Assembly (NCBI GenBank): GCA_030539595.1
Contig: JAUNXW010000011.1
Span: forward strand, 1-18,715
Direction of reading: 5' to 3'
Source of the DNA: Methanocorpusculum sp.
GTDB taxonomy: Archaea; Halobacteriota; Methanomicrobia; Methanomicrobiales; Methanocorpusculaceae
Length of the DNA stretch: 18,715 nt
Shown here: in pieces, positions 7,082 to 13,608 of the stretch
Position numbering within the stretch: position 1 is the stretch's first letter
Layout: every line of letters starts with the position of its first letter
The notes under the pieces: model-generated
Told to the model about the DNA's origin: nothing
What the model saw: only the letters and a program-made list of their open reading frames with translations
Databases searched by the model: none
Position numbers and translations under genes: made by a program

Positions 7082-8302
7082 CTATTGTTTTCTTCCAAAT
7101 AGGACAGCAGCGCCTGCGGCTAAACTGATTCCAAGAATTACTGCGATGACGGGTGCGGGACTTGATGCTTTTACATCAGGGTCTTTCAGTTCAACAAGGT
7201 ATCCGTTTAATTCACCGGTTTCTGTGCTCCAACCTACCGCAGCTGCGGTGTTTTTGGATACTGATGTCAGTGTATAGAATGAACCCTGATAATCTTCAGA
7301 ATAATTAAGTTCGCCTATTGCTCCGCTTTGTGTAATTGTCATCCAAAATGGTGTTGACCAGCCTTCACCGACAACGATATAATTTGTTCCTATCTGAACA
7401 CAGCCGTAAGGAACAGCGCCTCTTGTATCTTTCTGCCATTCAACAGTTCCGTCTGTGGTTATTTTTGCAACCCAGATTATTCCGTTTATATCATTTTTAT
7501 CAAACGGTGTTGTTGTTCCGGAAACAAAATATCCTCCGTCGTCTGTTTTGCATACAACAAATGCGGCACTTCCGGGTCCGTAGATTTCGGGGTTTTCACA
7601 CTCTGTTCTGATTGTTGTCTTCCACTCAACAACTCCGCCGTTTTTCATTTTTAAAATCCATGCGCTACTGTTGTACGAAGAAGCAACCGCGGATGTTTCT
7701 CCGACAAGAACATAAGAGTCGCCGTCGGCAATTATTGAAACTGGAATTATTCCGTCGGGAAGAGATATCTGGTCATTTGCCGGAGCTCCGTTTGTAAGTT
7801 CGTAAGTCTGTGTGAAACCTGTTTTTGAATCACTGAACCAGCCTGCAAGTTTCAGAGTGTTTCCCGAAACGACAATAGGATTTATTCCTACAGATATGCC
7901 GATAAGCGGGCTTTCCCACGAGATTTTTCCGTTCTTGTCAAGTTTGTATAAGTAGGAATCATCTCCTGCCGAAGTTAATACAATACATCCTCCGTCAGAA
8001 AGGGCTGATATTGCGTGGGAATAATAACCGGTTACGTCAGTGCTCCAGACAGTTTTGTTTGTGCCTTTCTCTGTTTTTATAACAGAAAGCTTGTCGTCAT
8101 AAAGCACGGAAAGGAAATATCCGCCGTCTGATGCCTGCGCTGCCGAATATATTACTGTGTATTCAGTTCCTATGTGAAATGTTTGCGGGTTGTTTTCAAC
8201 GGCTGCCGCTTGAACTCCGCAAGAGAGAAGAAGTGCCGCAAGGAGAATTACCGCCGCTGTTTTCAGATGTTTTAACATATGTTCATATTTTGAATTACTC
8301 AT
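7082..8302 (-). CDS. Secreted, membrane-anchored beta-propeller-like repeat protein
   Basis: The 406 aa protein starts with a basic segment and a hydrophobic signal stretch (AAVILLAALLLSCGVQAAA). It ends with a transmembrane helix (PVIAVILGISLAAGAAVLFG) and the short basic tail RKQ. Between them are degenerate repeats of the type DGGYF-x-SGTT...-I-x-WVAKI-TDGTVEWQKD, seen near residues 58-88, 107-131 and 253-290. These resemble the DGG...G...W..K.D..G...W blades of PQQ- or Kelch-like propellers common in methanogen surface proteins. It probably sits on the outer face of the cell membrane with the C-terminus as anchor. LLSC may also be a lipobox, but it is imperfect. ATG 8302 is chosen because AAAGGAT lies four bases upstream; 8278 is an alternative. 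The specific function is unknown. Confidence 0.8.
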   Translation of the reverse strand: MSNSKYEHMLKHLKTAAVILLAALLLSCGVQAAAVENNPQTFHIGTEYTVIYSAAQASDGGYFLSVLYDDKLSVIKTEKGTNKTVWSTDVTGYYSHAISALSDGGCIVLTSAGDDSYLYKLDKNGKISWESPLIGISVGINPIVVSGNTLKLAGWFSDSKTGFTQTYELTNGAPANDQISLPDGIIPVSIIADGDSYVLVGETSAVASSYNSSAWILKMKNGGVVEWKTTIRTECENPEIYGPGSAAFVVCKTDDGGYFVSGTTTPFDKNDINGIIWVAKITTDGTVEWQKDTRGAVPYGCVQIGTNYIVVGEGWSTPFWMTITQSGAIGELNYSEDYQGSFYTLTSVSKNTAAAVGWSTETGELNGYLVELKDPDVKASSPAPVIAVILGISLAAGAAVLFGRKQ

Positions 8303-8333
8303 TTGTATCCTTTATGATTGTTAACACTACACC

Positions 8334-8339
8334 TATATT
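8334..8339. promoter_or_regulatory. Shared TATA-like box between divergent genes
   Basis: TATATT on the plus strand is AATATA on the minus strand. Its centre is about 29 bases from the aIF2-beta ATG at 8365, predicting a leaderless transcript. It is about 34 bases from the ATG at 8302, leaving a leader of several bases with AAAGGAT. The gap is only 62 bases and no other clear box is visible in it. Confidence 0.45.
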
Positions 8340-8364
8340 CTCTTAAAACCAACTCTATTGTATT

Positions 8365-8979
8365 ATGGCAGAATCATACGAAGACATGCTCAAAAAAGCC
8401 TATGCGGGTATGGACGAACCTACAGATTCGGGCGAGCGTTTTGTGATGCCCAAAACAAGAATCTACATTGAAGGTAAAACAACTGTTTTGGAAAACTTCG
8501 CAGATATCGCGGAAACTCTTAACAGGGAACACGACCACTTCATGAAATATATTCTGGGCGAACTGGGAACTGCGGGAAAAATTGACGGAGGCAGAGCTGT
8601 TTTCAACGGAAAATTCGAGGCTTCACAGTTTGAAACAATCGTGAAAAACTATGTGGCTGACTATGTAATATGCGATACATGCGGAAGACCGGATACGAAA
8701 CTCATCAAAGAAGACAGGGTTCTCGTTCTTTTGTGTGAAGCCTGCGGTTCTAAAAGACCTATTCGCAAGAGAAAAGCAAAGGCAGAAGTTCAGGGTCCAA
8801 GCATTGAAGAAGGCAAAGAGATGGAAGTTCACATTGAATCCATCAGCAAAAAAGGCGACGGAGTTGCCCGCGTGGGAAAATACATCTTCTATGTTGCAGG
8901 AACAAAAACCGGTCAGAACATAAAGATAAGAATCACAAAAATATCCGGTCAGGTTGTTTTCACACAGAAAATACTCTGA
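8365..8979 (+). CDS. Translation initiation factor aIF2 subunit beta with C-terminal TRAM domain
   Basis: aIF2-beta is part of the heterotrimer that brings initiator Met-tRNA to the small ribosomal subunit. Residues 1-135 match the archaeal subunit: an N-terminal helix (YEDMLKKAYAGM), the central alpha/beta domain with NREHDHFMKYILGELGTAG, and a zinc ribbon with C103/C106 and C124/C127 followed by basic KRPIRKRKAK. Residues about 147-204 (GKEMEVHIESISKKGDGVARVGKYIFYV..TKTGQNIKIRITKI) form a complete TRAM domain, an RNA-binding beta-barrel. Most archaeal aIF2-beta proteins end at the zinc ribbon, so this is a fusion. I recall it as a feature of Methanomicrobiales and some relatives. Promoter evidence suggests a leaderless message. 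Confidence 0.95.
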   Translation: MAESYEDMLKKAYAGMDEPTDSGERFVMPKTRIYIEGKTTVLENFADIAETLNREHDHFMKYILGELGTAGKIDGGRAVFNGKFEASQFETIVKNYVADYVICDTCGRPDTKLIKEDRVLVLLCEACGSKRPIRKRKAKAEVQGPSIEEGKEMEVHIESISKKGDGVARVGKYIFYVAGTKTGQNIKIRITKISGQVVFTQKIL

Positions 8980-8982
8980 ACA

Positions 8983-10197
8983 TTATAATTTTTTTAAAAG
9001 CTCTGGAATGCTGTCTGCAACTTCTGCACCGTTTTTGATAAGAGACTCGCGAATCTCTGAGGCTTTGCCTCCGGTGTAATCGCTGAAAGACCTTATAAAA
9101 TAAATCTCTGCGGAAATATCTTTCAAAGCCTCAATATTTGAGAGATTTCCCGCACCGACAGGCATATCGGTTACAATAACAGCATCGCTTTCGTTAATCA
9201 GTTGTTTTTGTTTCACAATTGACTCTTCCGAGATTTCTGTAAAAGGAGGCTCAGAGATTACTTCAAGTCCAAGAGTTTTTGCCGACACAAAATCAGAATC
9301 GTTCGTTGACAAAACGCCTGCAGTTACAGAATATCCGTACATGCTGAGCATATAAAAAATCTCAGTCCCGCTTCCACCGCCGGAAATCACGTGAATCTTC
9401 TTTGAGTTTGGAGAGGAAAACACTCCGTATTCTGGAACAAGATATGGTTTGCCCGTAACTGGGTGCGTTGTCACCATCATTTTGATTGAGAAACTTTTCT
9501 TAATCAGTTCAGTCGTCAGAACTTCTGAGGGTGTTCCGACTTTGATGATTTTTCCTTTCTCCATCAGAACAATTTTGTCGCAGAAGTGGGAAGCGAGATT
9601 TAAATCATGGAAAACGCCGATTACAGTAATTTTCGGCGTGAGAGCCTGAATCATACTCAGGATATCAATCTGATGATTGATGTCCAGATGAGATGTAGGC
9701 TCATCAAGCAGAAGAATTTTCGGCTGCTGGGCAATAGACCTCGCAATCAAAACCCTCTGACGTTCTCCTCCCGAAATCTCAGTGATAAACCTGTCAGCAA
9801 GGTTAGAGACATTGGTTGTCTTCATTGCCTCGTCGACTATTTTTAAATCCTCTTCTGAAAGAGGAGAAAGTCTGCCTATATGGGGGTGACGTCCCATCAT
9901 CACAATATCTTTGACGGTGAAATTGAACGATACGCTTGTCTCCTGACTGACACATCCAATAGTTCTTGCAAGAGCTTTTACATTGAACTCTTTGATATCT
10001 ACATTTTCAATAAAGACAGTTCCAGAGTCAGGAGTAAGAACACGCGATAGAGTTCTGAGGAACGTTGTTTTTCCGCAGCCATTAGGTCCGAGTATTCCAA
10101 TAAATCCTCCCTGCTCAACTGCAAGTGAGAGATTTTCAAAAACCAAATGGTCACCGTAACTCACAGAAAGGTTTTCGGCAGAAAGTTCAGTCGTCAT
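8983..10197 (-). CDS. btuD: Corrinoid/Fe-siderophore ABC importer ATPase with extra C-terminal domain (BtuD-like)
   Basis: Residues 1-245 are a complete ABC ATPase of the FecE/BtuD type: Walker A GPNGCGKTT from 37, Q-loop Q85, signature ISGGERQ at 141-147, Walker B ILLLDEP at 161-167 and switch histidine H197. The sequence MVTTHPVTGKPYLVPEY ends the usual region. The remaining 145 or so residues (about 260-404) form a separate Rossmann-like domain. It starts with the glycine-rich KKIHVISGGGSG and carries AVIVTDMPVGAGNLSNIEAL. A similar extension occurs in archaeal BtuD proteins of about 400 aa. The assignment to cobalamin rests on that resemblance; haem or siderophore transport is possible. 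The ATG overlaps the btuC stop by four bases, with GGAGG (plus-strand 10206-10210) eight bases upstream. No substrate-binding protein is adjacent. Confidence 0.85.
   Translation of the reverse strand: MTTELSAENLSVSYGDHLVFENLSLAVEQGGFIGILGPNGCGKTTFLRTLSRVLTPDSGTVFIENVDIKEFNVKALARTIGCVSQETSVSFNFTVKDIVMMGRHPHIGRLSPLSEEDLKIVDEAMKTTNVSNLADRFITEISGGERQRVLIARSIAQQPKILLLDEPTSHLDINHQIDILSMIQALTPKITVIGVFHDLNLASHFCDKIVLMEKGKIIKVGTPSEVLTTELIKKSFSIKMMVTTHPVTGKPYLVPEYGVFSSPNSKKIHVISGGGSGTEIFYMLSMYGYSVTAGVLSTNDSDFVSAKTLGLEVISEPPFTEISEESIVKQKQLINESDAVIVTDMPVGAGNLSNIEALKDISAEIYFIRSFSDYTGGKASEIRESLIKNGAEVADSIPELLKKL
8989..8995 (+). terminator. T-run terminator of aIF2-beta
   Basis: Seven Ts lie ten bases after the stop at 8977-8979, inside the 3' coding end of the convergent btuD gene. 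Confidence 0.5.
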
Positions 10198-11141
10198 ATT
10201 TTTGTCCTCCGCTTAAGCAGATAAATAAAGAAAGGTGCTCCGAAGAATGCTGTGATTATTCCAACAGGAATTTCAACAGGAAGTGTTCTTGCGAAAGTGT
10301 CAGCCCACATAAGAAGAATTGCTCCGGCAATCATTGAAGCCGGAATTAAAATTCTGTGATCAGGTCCTGTGAAAATACGCATAATGTGTGGAATTATCAG
10401 ACCGATAAATCCTATGCAGCCAGAAATTGAGACCGCAATTCCTGTTATGAATGCAGATACTATAAGCAGAATTTTTTTGGTCTTTTCCGTGTTTACTCCA
10501 AGATGTATTGCTTCTTCTTCTCCAAGAGTAAGGATATTGAGGTCTCTTGAATATATAAAAAGCACGATACATCCAAGAATTATCATCAGACCGATTAAAA
10601 CATTGTCCCAGTAAATATTCCAAAGACCGCCCATTGTCCAAAACATTATCTGGTGAAGGCTGTCGCCTGATAGATACATGATGAATGAAAGAATTGCAGA
10701 AAGGAATAAAGACATGGCAACTCCAGCAAGAAGAATAGTTTCTACAGCGACGCGCCCGTTTCTTTTGGATATTGTATAAACTACGATTGTTGAGGCTGCC
10801 GCTCCGATGAATGCAAATAACGGCAGGAACAAACCTCCAAGAAAAACTATTGCACATGCAGCGCCAAGAGCTCCTCCCGAAGATGTTCCTAGAATATATG
10901 GGTCTGCCATTGGATTTCTGAAAAGTCCCTGCATTGCACATCCTGCACAGGCAAGCCCGCCTCCGACTAAAACAGCACCGATTATTCTCGGCAGTCTTAT
11001 CTCAAATATAATTTTTTGGAACATGTCTGTGTCGAATTCAAAAATTGAGAAACCCGATACTCCTATAAACGCTGAAATTATTATGCTGATGCCTAAGAAA
11101 ATCAGCAAAGGAGGAATCAGAAGAATAGGGTACTTGAGCAT
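10194..11141 (-). CDS. btuC: FecCD/BtuC-family ABC transporter permease
   Basis: The 315 aa integral membrane protein is rich in hydrophobic helices throughout. It carries family landmarks: RLPRIIGAVLVGGGLACAGCAMQGLFRNPMADPYILGTSSGGALGAA near the N-terminus, and ISGCIGFIGLIIPHIMRIFTGPDHRILIPASMIAGA with the ATPase-coupling GxxxPH region near the C-terminus. It closes with the usual ELPVGIITAFFGAPFFIYLL type ending (here VEIPVGIITAFFGAPF). This permease dimer moves corrinoids, haem or ferric siderophores across the membrane with the ATPase encoded directly downstream. The ATG at 11141 follows a TATA-like box at 11169-11176 (minus strand) at a distance that predicts a nearly leaderless message. 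Confidence 0.92.
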   Translation of the reverse strand: MLKYPILLIPPLLIFLGISIIISAFIGVSGFSIFEFDTDMFQKIIFEIRLPRIIGAVLVGGGLACAGCAMQGLFRNPMADPYILGTSSGGALGAACAIVFLGGLFLPLFAFIGAAASTIVVYTISKRNGRVAVETILLAGVAMSLFLSAILSFIMYLSGDSLHQIMFWTMGGLWNIYWDNVLIGLMIILGCIVLFIYSRDLNILTLGEEEAIHLGVNTEKTKKILLIVSAFITGIAVSISGCIGFIGLIIPHIMRIFTGPDHRILIPASMIAGAILLMWADTFARTLPVEIPVGIITAFFGAPFFIYLLKRRTKI

Positions 11142-11168
11142 TTGTATTAATTTATATTTGACTTAATG

Positions 11169-11176
11169 TAAATAAA
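11169..11176 (-). promoter_or_regulatory. TATA box for btuCD
   Basis: Read on the minus strand this is TTTATTTA, centred about 31 bases before the ATG at 11141. A second AT-rich stretch nearer the gene (plus-strand 11149-11158) is too close to the ATG to serve the same start. Confidence 0.4.
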
Positions 11177-11222
11177 TGTGTGTTATTGATGTCTGCCGTG
11201 ACTAAAGCATTCGTTCACTCGG

Positions 11223-11230
11223 ATTTATTA
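11223..11230 (+). promoter_or_regulatory. TATA box for the THEP1-like NTPase gene
   Basis: ATTTATTA ends 26 bases before the ATG at 11257, so the message probably begins within a few bases of the start codon. No Shine-Dalgarno is present. Confidence 0.5.
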
Positions 11231-11256
11231 CATCAGATAAACAATATTTATTAAAA

Positions 11257-11766
11257 ATGGCTCGGCATATTTTTCTCACAGGCGACCTTCAGGTAGGCAA
11301 AAGCACAATTATATCAAAAGTTCTTGCAGAGACTGAACTCTCTTTGGGCGGTTTTAAAACAGTCGGCTCAAATTACAAAGAAAACGGCGAATCTGACATC
11401 ATAATTTACCCTGCCGATAAATCACCAGATGAAGGATACACAGCAGCCCACAGAAAAATCAGAGGTAAGGAAGTATTTCCAGAAATCTTTGATACGCGCG
11501 GAACAGAATTTCTTTCAAAACCTGCCGAGCTGATTATAATGGACGAACTTGGCTTCATGGAGTCTGACGCGAAAATATTCCAAAGCAAAGTTCTCGAAAC
11601 TCTGAACTGTGATATTTCCGTTCTCGGAGTTGTCAGAAATATGCGAACGCCATTCCTTGACAAAGTACGCGAAAACAAAAACGTTGATGTGATTTTCGTC
11701 ACAAAAGAAAACCGAGAGGATATTTTCAAAGATGTTCTCAAAAAAATCAGAGCACTTGAACAATAA
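11257..11766 (+). CDS. Nucleoside-triphosphatase, THEP1/NTPase_1-like
   Basis: This 169 aa P-loop protein has Walker A GDLQVGKST at 9-17. The GGFKTVG segment after the first helix matches the GGF(Y/F)T position of THEP1 NTPases. The Walker B-type LIIMDELGFMES is equivalent to the family DEIGKME. A gap with fewer of the usual arginine-rich EVR residues means it is a diverged member. The family hydrolyses several NTPs in vitro but its physiological role is unclear. The gene sits head-to-head with btuC and is followed 35 bases later by the YkgJ-like gene. Confidence 0.8.
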   Translation: MARHIFLTGDLQVGKSTIISKVLAETELSLGGFKTVGSNYKENGESDIIIYPADKSPDEGYTAAHRKIRGKEVFPEIFDTRGTEFLSKPAELIIMDELGFMESDAKIFQSKVLETLNCDISVLGVVRNMRTPFLDKVRENKNVDVIFVTKENREDIFKDVLKKIRALEQ

Positions 11767-11767
11767 G

Positions 11768-11774
11768 ATAATAT
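11768..11774 (+). promoter_or_regulatory. TATA-like box before the YkgJ-type gene
   Basis: The stretch ATAATAT, just after the NTPase stop, is centred about 31 bases before the ATG at 11802. It would allow independent leaderless transcription of that gene. Confidence 0.35.
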
Positions 11775-11801
11775 GCTTTCAAATCCGACCTGTTGTTAAA
11801 A

Positions 11802-12287
11802 ATGCCTAAAGAATTTGAGTGTCTTCAATGCGGTCTCTGCTGTCTTGGAATTGGTGAGATAGTTCGAATGGATTCGCAGATTTCGCAGTATGAATTTGTC
11901 GTAAAAAATGAAGTTGTGTCAGAACAAAGAAACGCGGTTATAACCCCCGAATACAGAGAACTTTTTGACAGCGATAAATCAATTCAGGAAGAACACCGCG
12001 CAGCATGTTTTTTCGTAAGAAAACGCGCCGACGGAAAATTTGTATGCACAATTCATCCTTACAGACTTTTCATCTGCAAAGACTACGGCTGCTGCACGGC
12101 AAGAATTTACAAAGACGGAAAAGAGGTAGGCAGAATCAAAAATAAATTCTCGCTTGTTACAAAAGATGATGTGCTTCGCGAAATCTGGCTTGAGAATGTG
12201 CAAAAGACTGACAACTCAACGCAGAAACATGTTGATGATGTTTTGAAAAGTCACGGATACTCGGGTGTTTTTTATGGCAGTGACTGA
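11802..12287 (+). CDS. YkgJ-family cysteine cluster (putative zinc- or iron-binding) protein
   Basis: The 161 aa protein opens with the family motif FECLQCGLCC (C7, C10, C13, C14). It continues with C69, C82 (FVCTIHPYRLFICKDYGCC), C92, C97 and C98. The order CxxCGxCC followed later by C-x-Ihp-R-x3-C-x4-C is characteristic of the YkgJ/UPF0153 family, thought to bind zinc or an Fe-S cluster; enzymatic function is unknown. ATG 11802 is preferred to the TTG at 11793 because the conserved segment starts immediately and a TATA-like box is correctly spaced. Its 3' end overlaps the next gene by 14 bases. Confidence 0.87.
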   Translation: MPKEFECLQCGLCCLGIGEIVRMDSQISQYEFVVKNEVVSEQRNAVITPEYRELFDSDKSIQEEHRAACFFVRKRADGKFVCTIHPYRLFICKDYGCCTARIYKDGKEVGRIKNKFSLVTKDDVLREIWLENVQKTDNSTQKHVDDVLKSHGYSGVFYGSD

Positions 12288-12531
12288 AAGACTTGTTTCA
12301 AACGGAAAAGTTCTCTGTACAGACGGCAGATGCATTTCCGTTGAAAGATGCAGATTCTGTGTGCATTCCAGATATTTTGTTGTGGACAACGTTTCGCAAA
12401 AGTCGCCTGCTTTGGCATTTTGTAATCGCGAGAGAGTTACAAAAGAGGCAGAATTTATGAGGGCTTCAAAAGTAGGGTGTGCAGAAAGTAGAGGCGACGG
12501 ATACACAAGTATAGGAAATATAATTTCATGA
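12274..12531 (+). CDS. Small cysteine-rich hypothetical protein
   Basis: I do not recognise this 85 aa protein. It has six cysteines: C15, C20, C26 and C29 in a tight group (CTDGRCISVERCRFC), then C50 and C69. This suggests a metal site. There is no signal peptide or membrane segment. The ATG at 12274 overlaps the end of the YkgJ-type gene by 14 bases, and a GTG at 12265 is an alternative. The coupling to another Cys-cluster protein suggests the two act together. The non-coding gap follows its stop. Confidence 0.65.
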   Translation: MAVTERLVSNGKVLCTDGRCISVERCRFCVHSRYFVVDNVSQKSPALAFCNRERVTKEAEFMRASKVGCAESRGDGYTSIGNIIS

Positions 12532-12622
12532 ACAAAAAATGTTCTCGAAATAACCATTGACATCTAATGCTATGTAAACTAAAACTAACTGAACGTTTTT
12601 GTTTTCGTGCTTTTAGCGTTTT

Positions 12623-12638
12623 TTCGTGGTGTAACGAA
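12623..12638. promoter_or_regulatory. Palindromic element copy 3 (inverted orientation)
   Basis: TTCGT-GGTGTA-ACGAA is the exact reverse complement of copy 2, and the arms extend to six bases each (12622-12639). An extra half-site-like TTTTCGTG lies about 20 bases upstream at 12602-12609. It sits 91 bases after the small Cys-rich gene and 322 bases before the gene at 12961. Confidence 0.5.
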
Positions 12639-12729
12639 ATGTGTACAAACTGTAGCAGAAAAGTTAGTCTAAAAAATTAGCGAAGTACTGGAAATGTATA
12701 CACATCGCAACAGAAAACTTATACTGAAT

Positions 12730-12763
12730 TTTGTCCAATGGATTCAAATAATGATTGGACAAA
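12730..12763. repeat. Perfect 10-bp inverted repeat (stem-loop)
   Basis: TTTGTCCAAT at 12730-12739 pairs with ATTGGACAAA at 12754-12763 across a 14-base loop. It could be an RNA hairpin or a DNA operator. No T-run terminator follows directly. Confidence 0.5.
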
Positions 12764-12960
12764 TTTTCAAAAACTTCAATGTAATTACGAAAAACTTTAT
12801 ATCATCAGGCTCTGTTCAAAGGAGGATATAATAAATCATCATCAGTATTAATCTTTTTCGAAGAAGACACGAAGTCCCTGTTTACATGGCAACAATACAT
12901 AATGATTATATGCTTTGAAATACATTTGAATCGGATAATCAGAAAAGGAGAAAATAAGAT

Positions 12961-13575
12961 ATGGCGCCGGTAAAAAAACAAAAGGATTTACTGCAGTTGT
13001 TTTCCAATTTGACGCAGAAAACAAAGATTGTTGAACCAATGAAAACTCTGCACGGAACTCTGCGCGACCAGGATGCTGTCGAGCGTGAGATTGCTTTAAT
13101 TATGCGTGAAATCCAGGAGAGGGGATTTTTCAAAACAAAGCTTGAGCCGATTCAGCTTGCGCGTCTGATAACATCATTTTACGCGGGCAAAAACGATACC
13201 GAAATTGCAAGAGAACTCGGAGACGAAAAACTTTCAAAAACAGTGGCAAGAGCACGTGTCAGACTGAAACTTTTCAGAGACATGGATTTCAATATGCCGT
13301 TTAACCCTGACGAGATGAAAACCCTGATGGATGATTCGGGTCTTACAATGAAAGACGTTTCGGAAAAACTCGGGGTATCTCCGACAACACTCAGGGAATA
13401 TCGTCATGTCATTGAACAAAGAGACGATACAACCCTTGATCCGTATCTTGAGAGAATAAAAGATGTCATGGAAGACCGTGATTTATCCGAAAAAATGGCT
13501 TCAGCCCTTCAGGAAGATACACTCGGCGAAGCAATTGATGTGGCAGAGTCAATTGATATGACTGAAATGACCTAA
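12961..13575 (+). CDS. Archaeal double-HTH protein, conditioned medium-induced protein 4 (CMI4)-like
   Basis: This 204 aa acidic protein resembles the haloarchaeal family annotated as conditioned medium-induced protein 4. Shared features are the order and spacing of REIQERGFFKTKLEPIQLARLITSFYAGKNDTEIARELG, then KTVARARVRLKLFRD, and later GVSPTTLREYRHVIEQRDD. Two helix-turn-helix units are apparent, about 75-105 and 128-152, followed by a charged C-terminal helix region with EDRDLSEKM..ALQEDTLGEAIDVAE. A DNA-binding role is likely; its targets are unknown. The match is from memory of the family pattern. A TATA-like box at 12904-12913 and AAGGAG ten bases before the ATG support this start and a short leader, in contrast to the leaderless neighbours. 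Confidence 0.7.
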   Translation: MAPVKKQKDLLQLFSNLTQKTKIVEPMKTLHGTLRDQDAVEREIALIMREIQERGFFKTKLEPIQLARLITSFYAGKNDTEIARELGDEKLSKTVARARVRLKLFRDMDFNMPFNPDEMKTLMDDSGLTMKDVSEKLGVSPTTLREYRHVIEQRDDTTLDPYLERIKDVMEDRDLSEKMASALQEDTLGEAIDVAESIDMTEMT

Positions 13576-13578
13576 TCC

Positions 13579-13585
13579 TTTTTTT
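13579..13585 (+). terminator. T-run terminator after the double-HTH gene
   Basis: Seven Ts lie within ten bases of the stop codon. The adjoining TATTTTAAAA may also act as the TATA box of the gene at 13609. Confidence 0.45.
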
Positions 13586-13608
13586 ATTTTAAAAGACAAT
13601 TATTCATC

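Larger units (their letters stand above)
12532..12960. other. 429-base non-coding gap
   Basis: No convincing protein gene is present on either strand. In order it holds palindromic element copy 3 (12623-12638), a perfect 10-base inverted repeat (12730-12763), and a TATA-like TTTATATC at 12797-12804. A Shine-Dalgarno-like GGAGG at 12821-12825 has no start codon after it. A TATA-like GATTATATGC at 12904-12913 with AAGGAG at 12945-12950 probably serves the gene at 12961. Neighbouring gaps are mostly under 100 bases, so an untranslated RNA here is possible but unproven. Confidence 0.55.

Noticed and set aside
10360..10941. 193-codon minus-strand frame within btuC in another register
   Set aside because: It is out of frame with a confident permease gene and has no family features; Arg/Ser/Tyr-rich composition is typical of a shadow frame.
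12821..12847. GGAGG followed by a possible tiny gene
   Set aside because: No ATG, GTG or TTG follows at a usable distance and the nearby frames close quickly. It is kept only as a curiosity of the non-coding gap.
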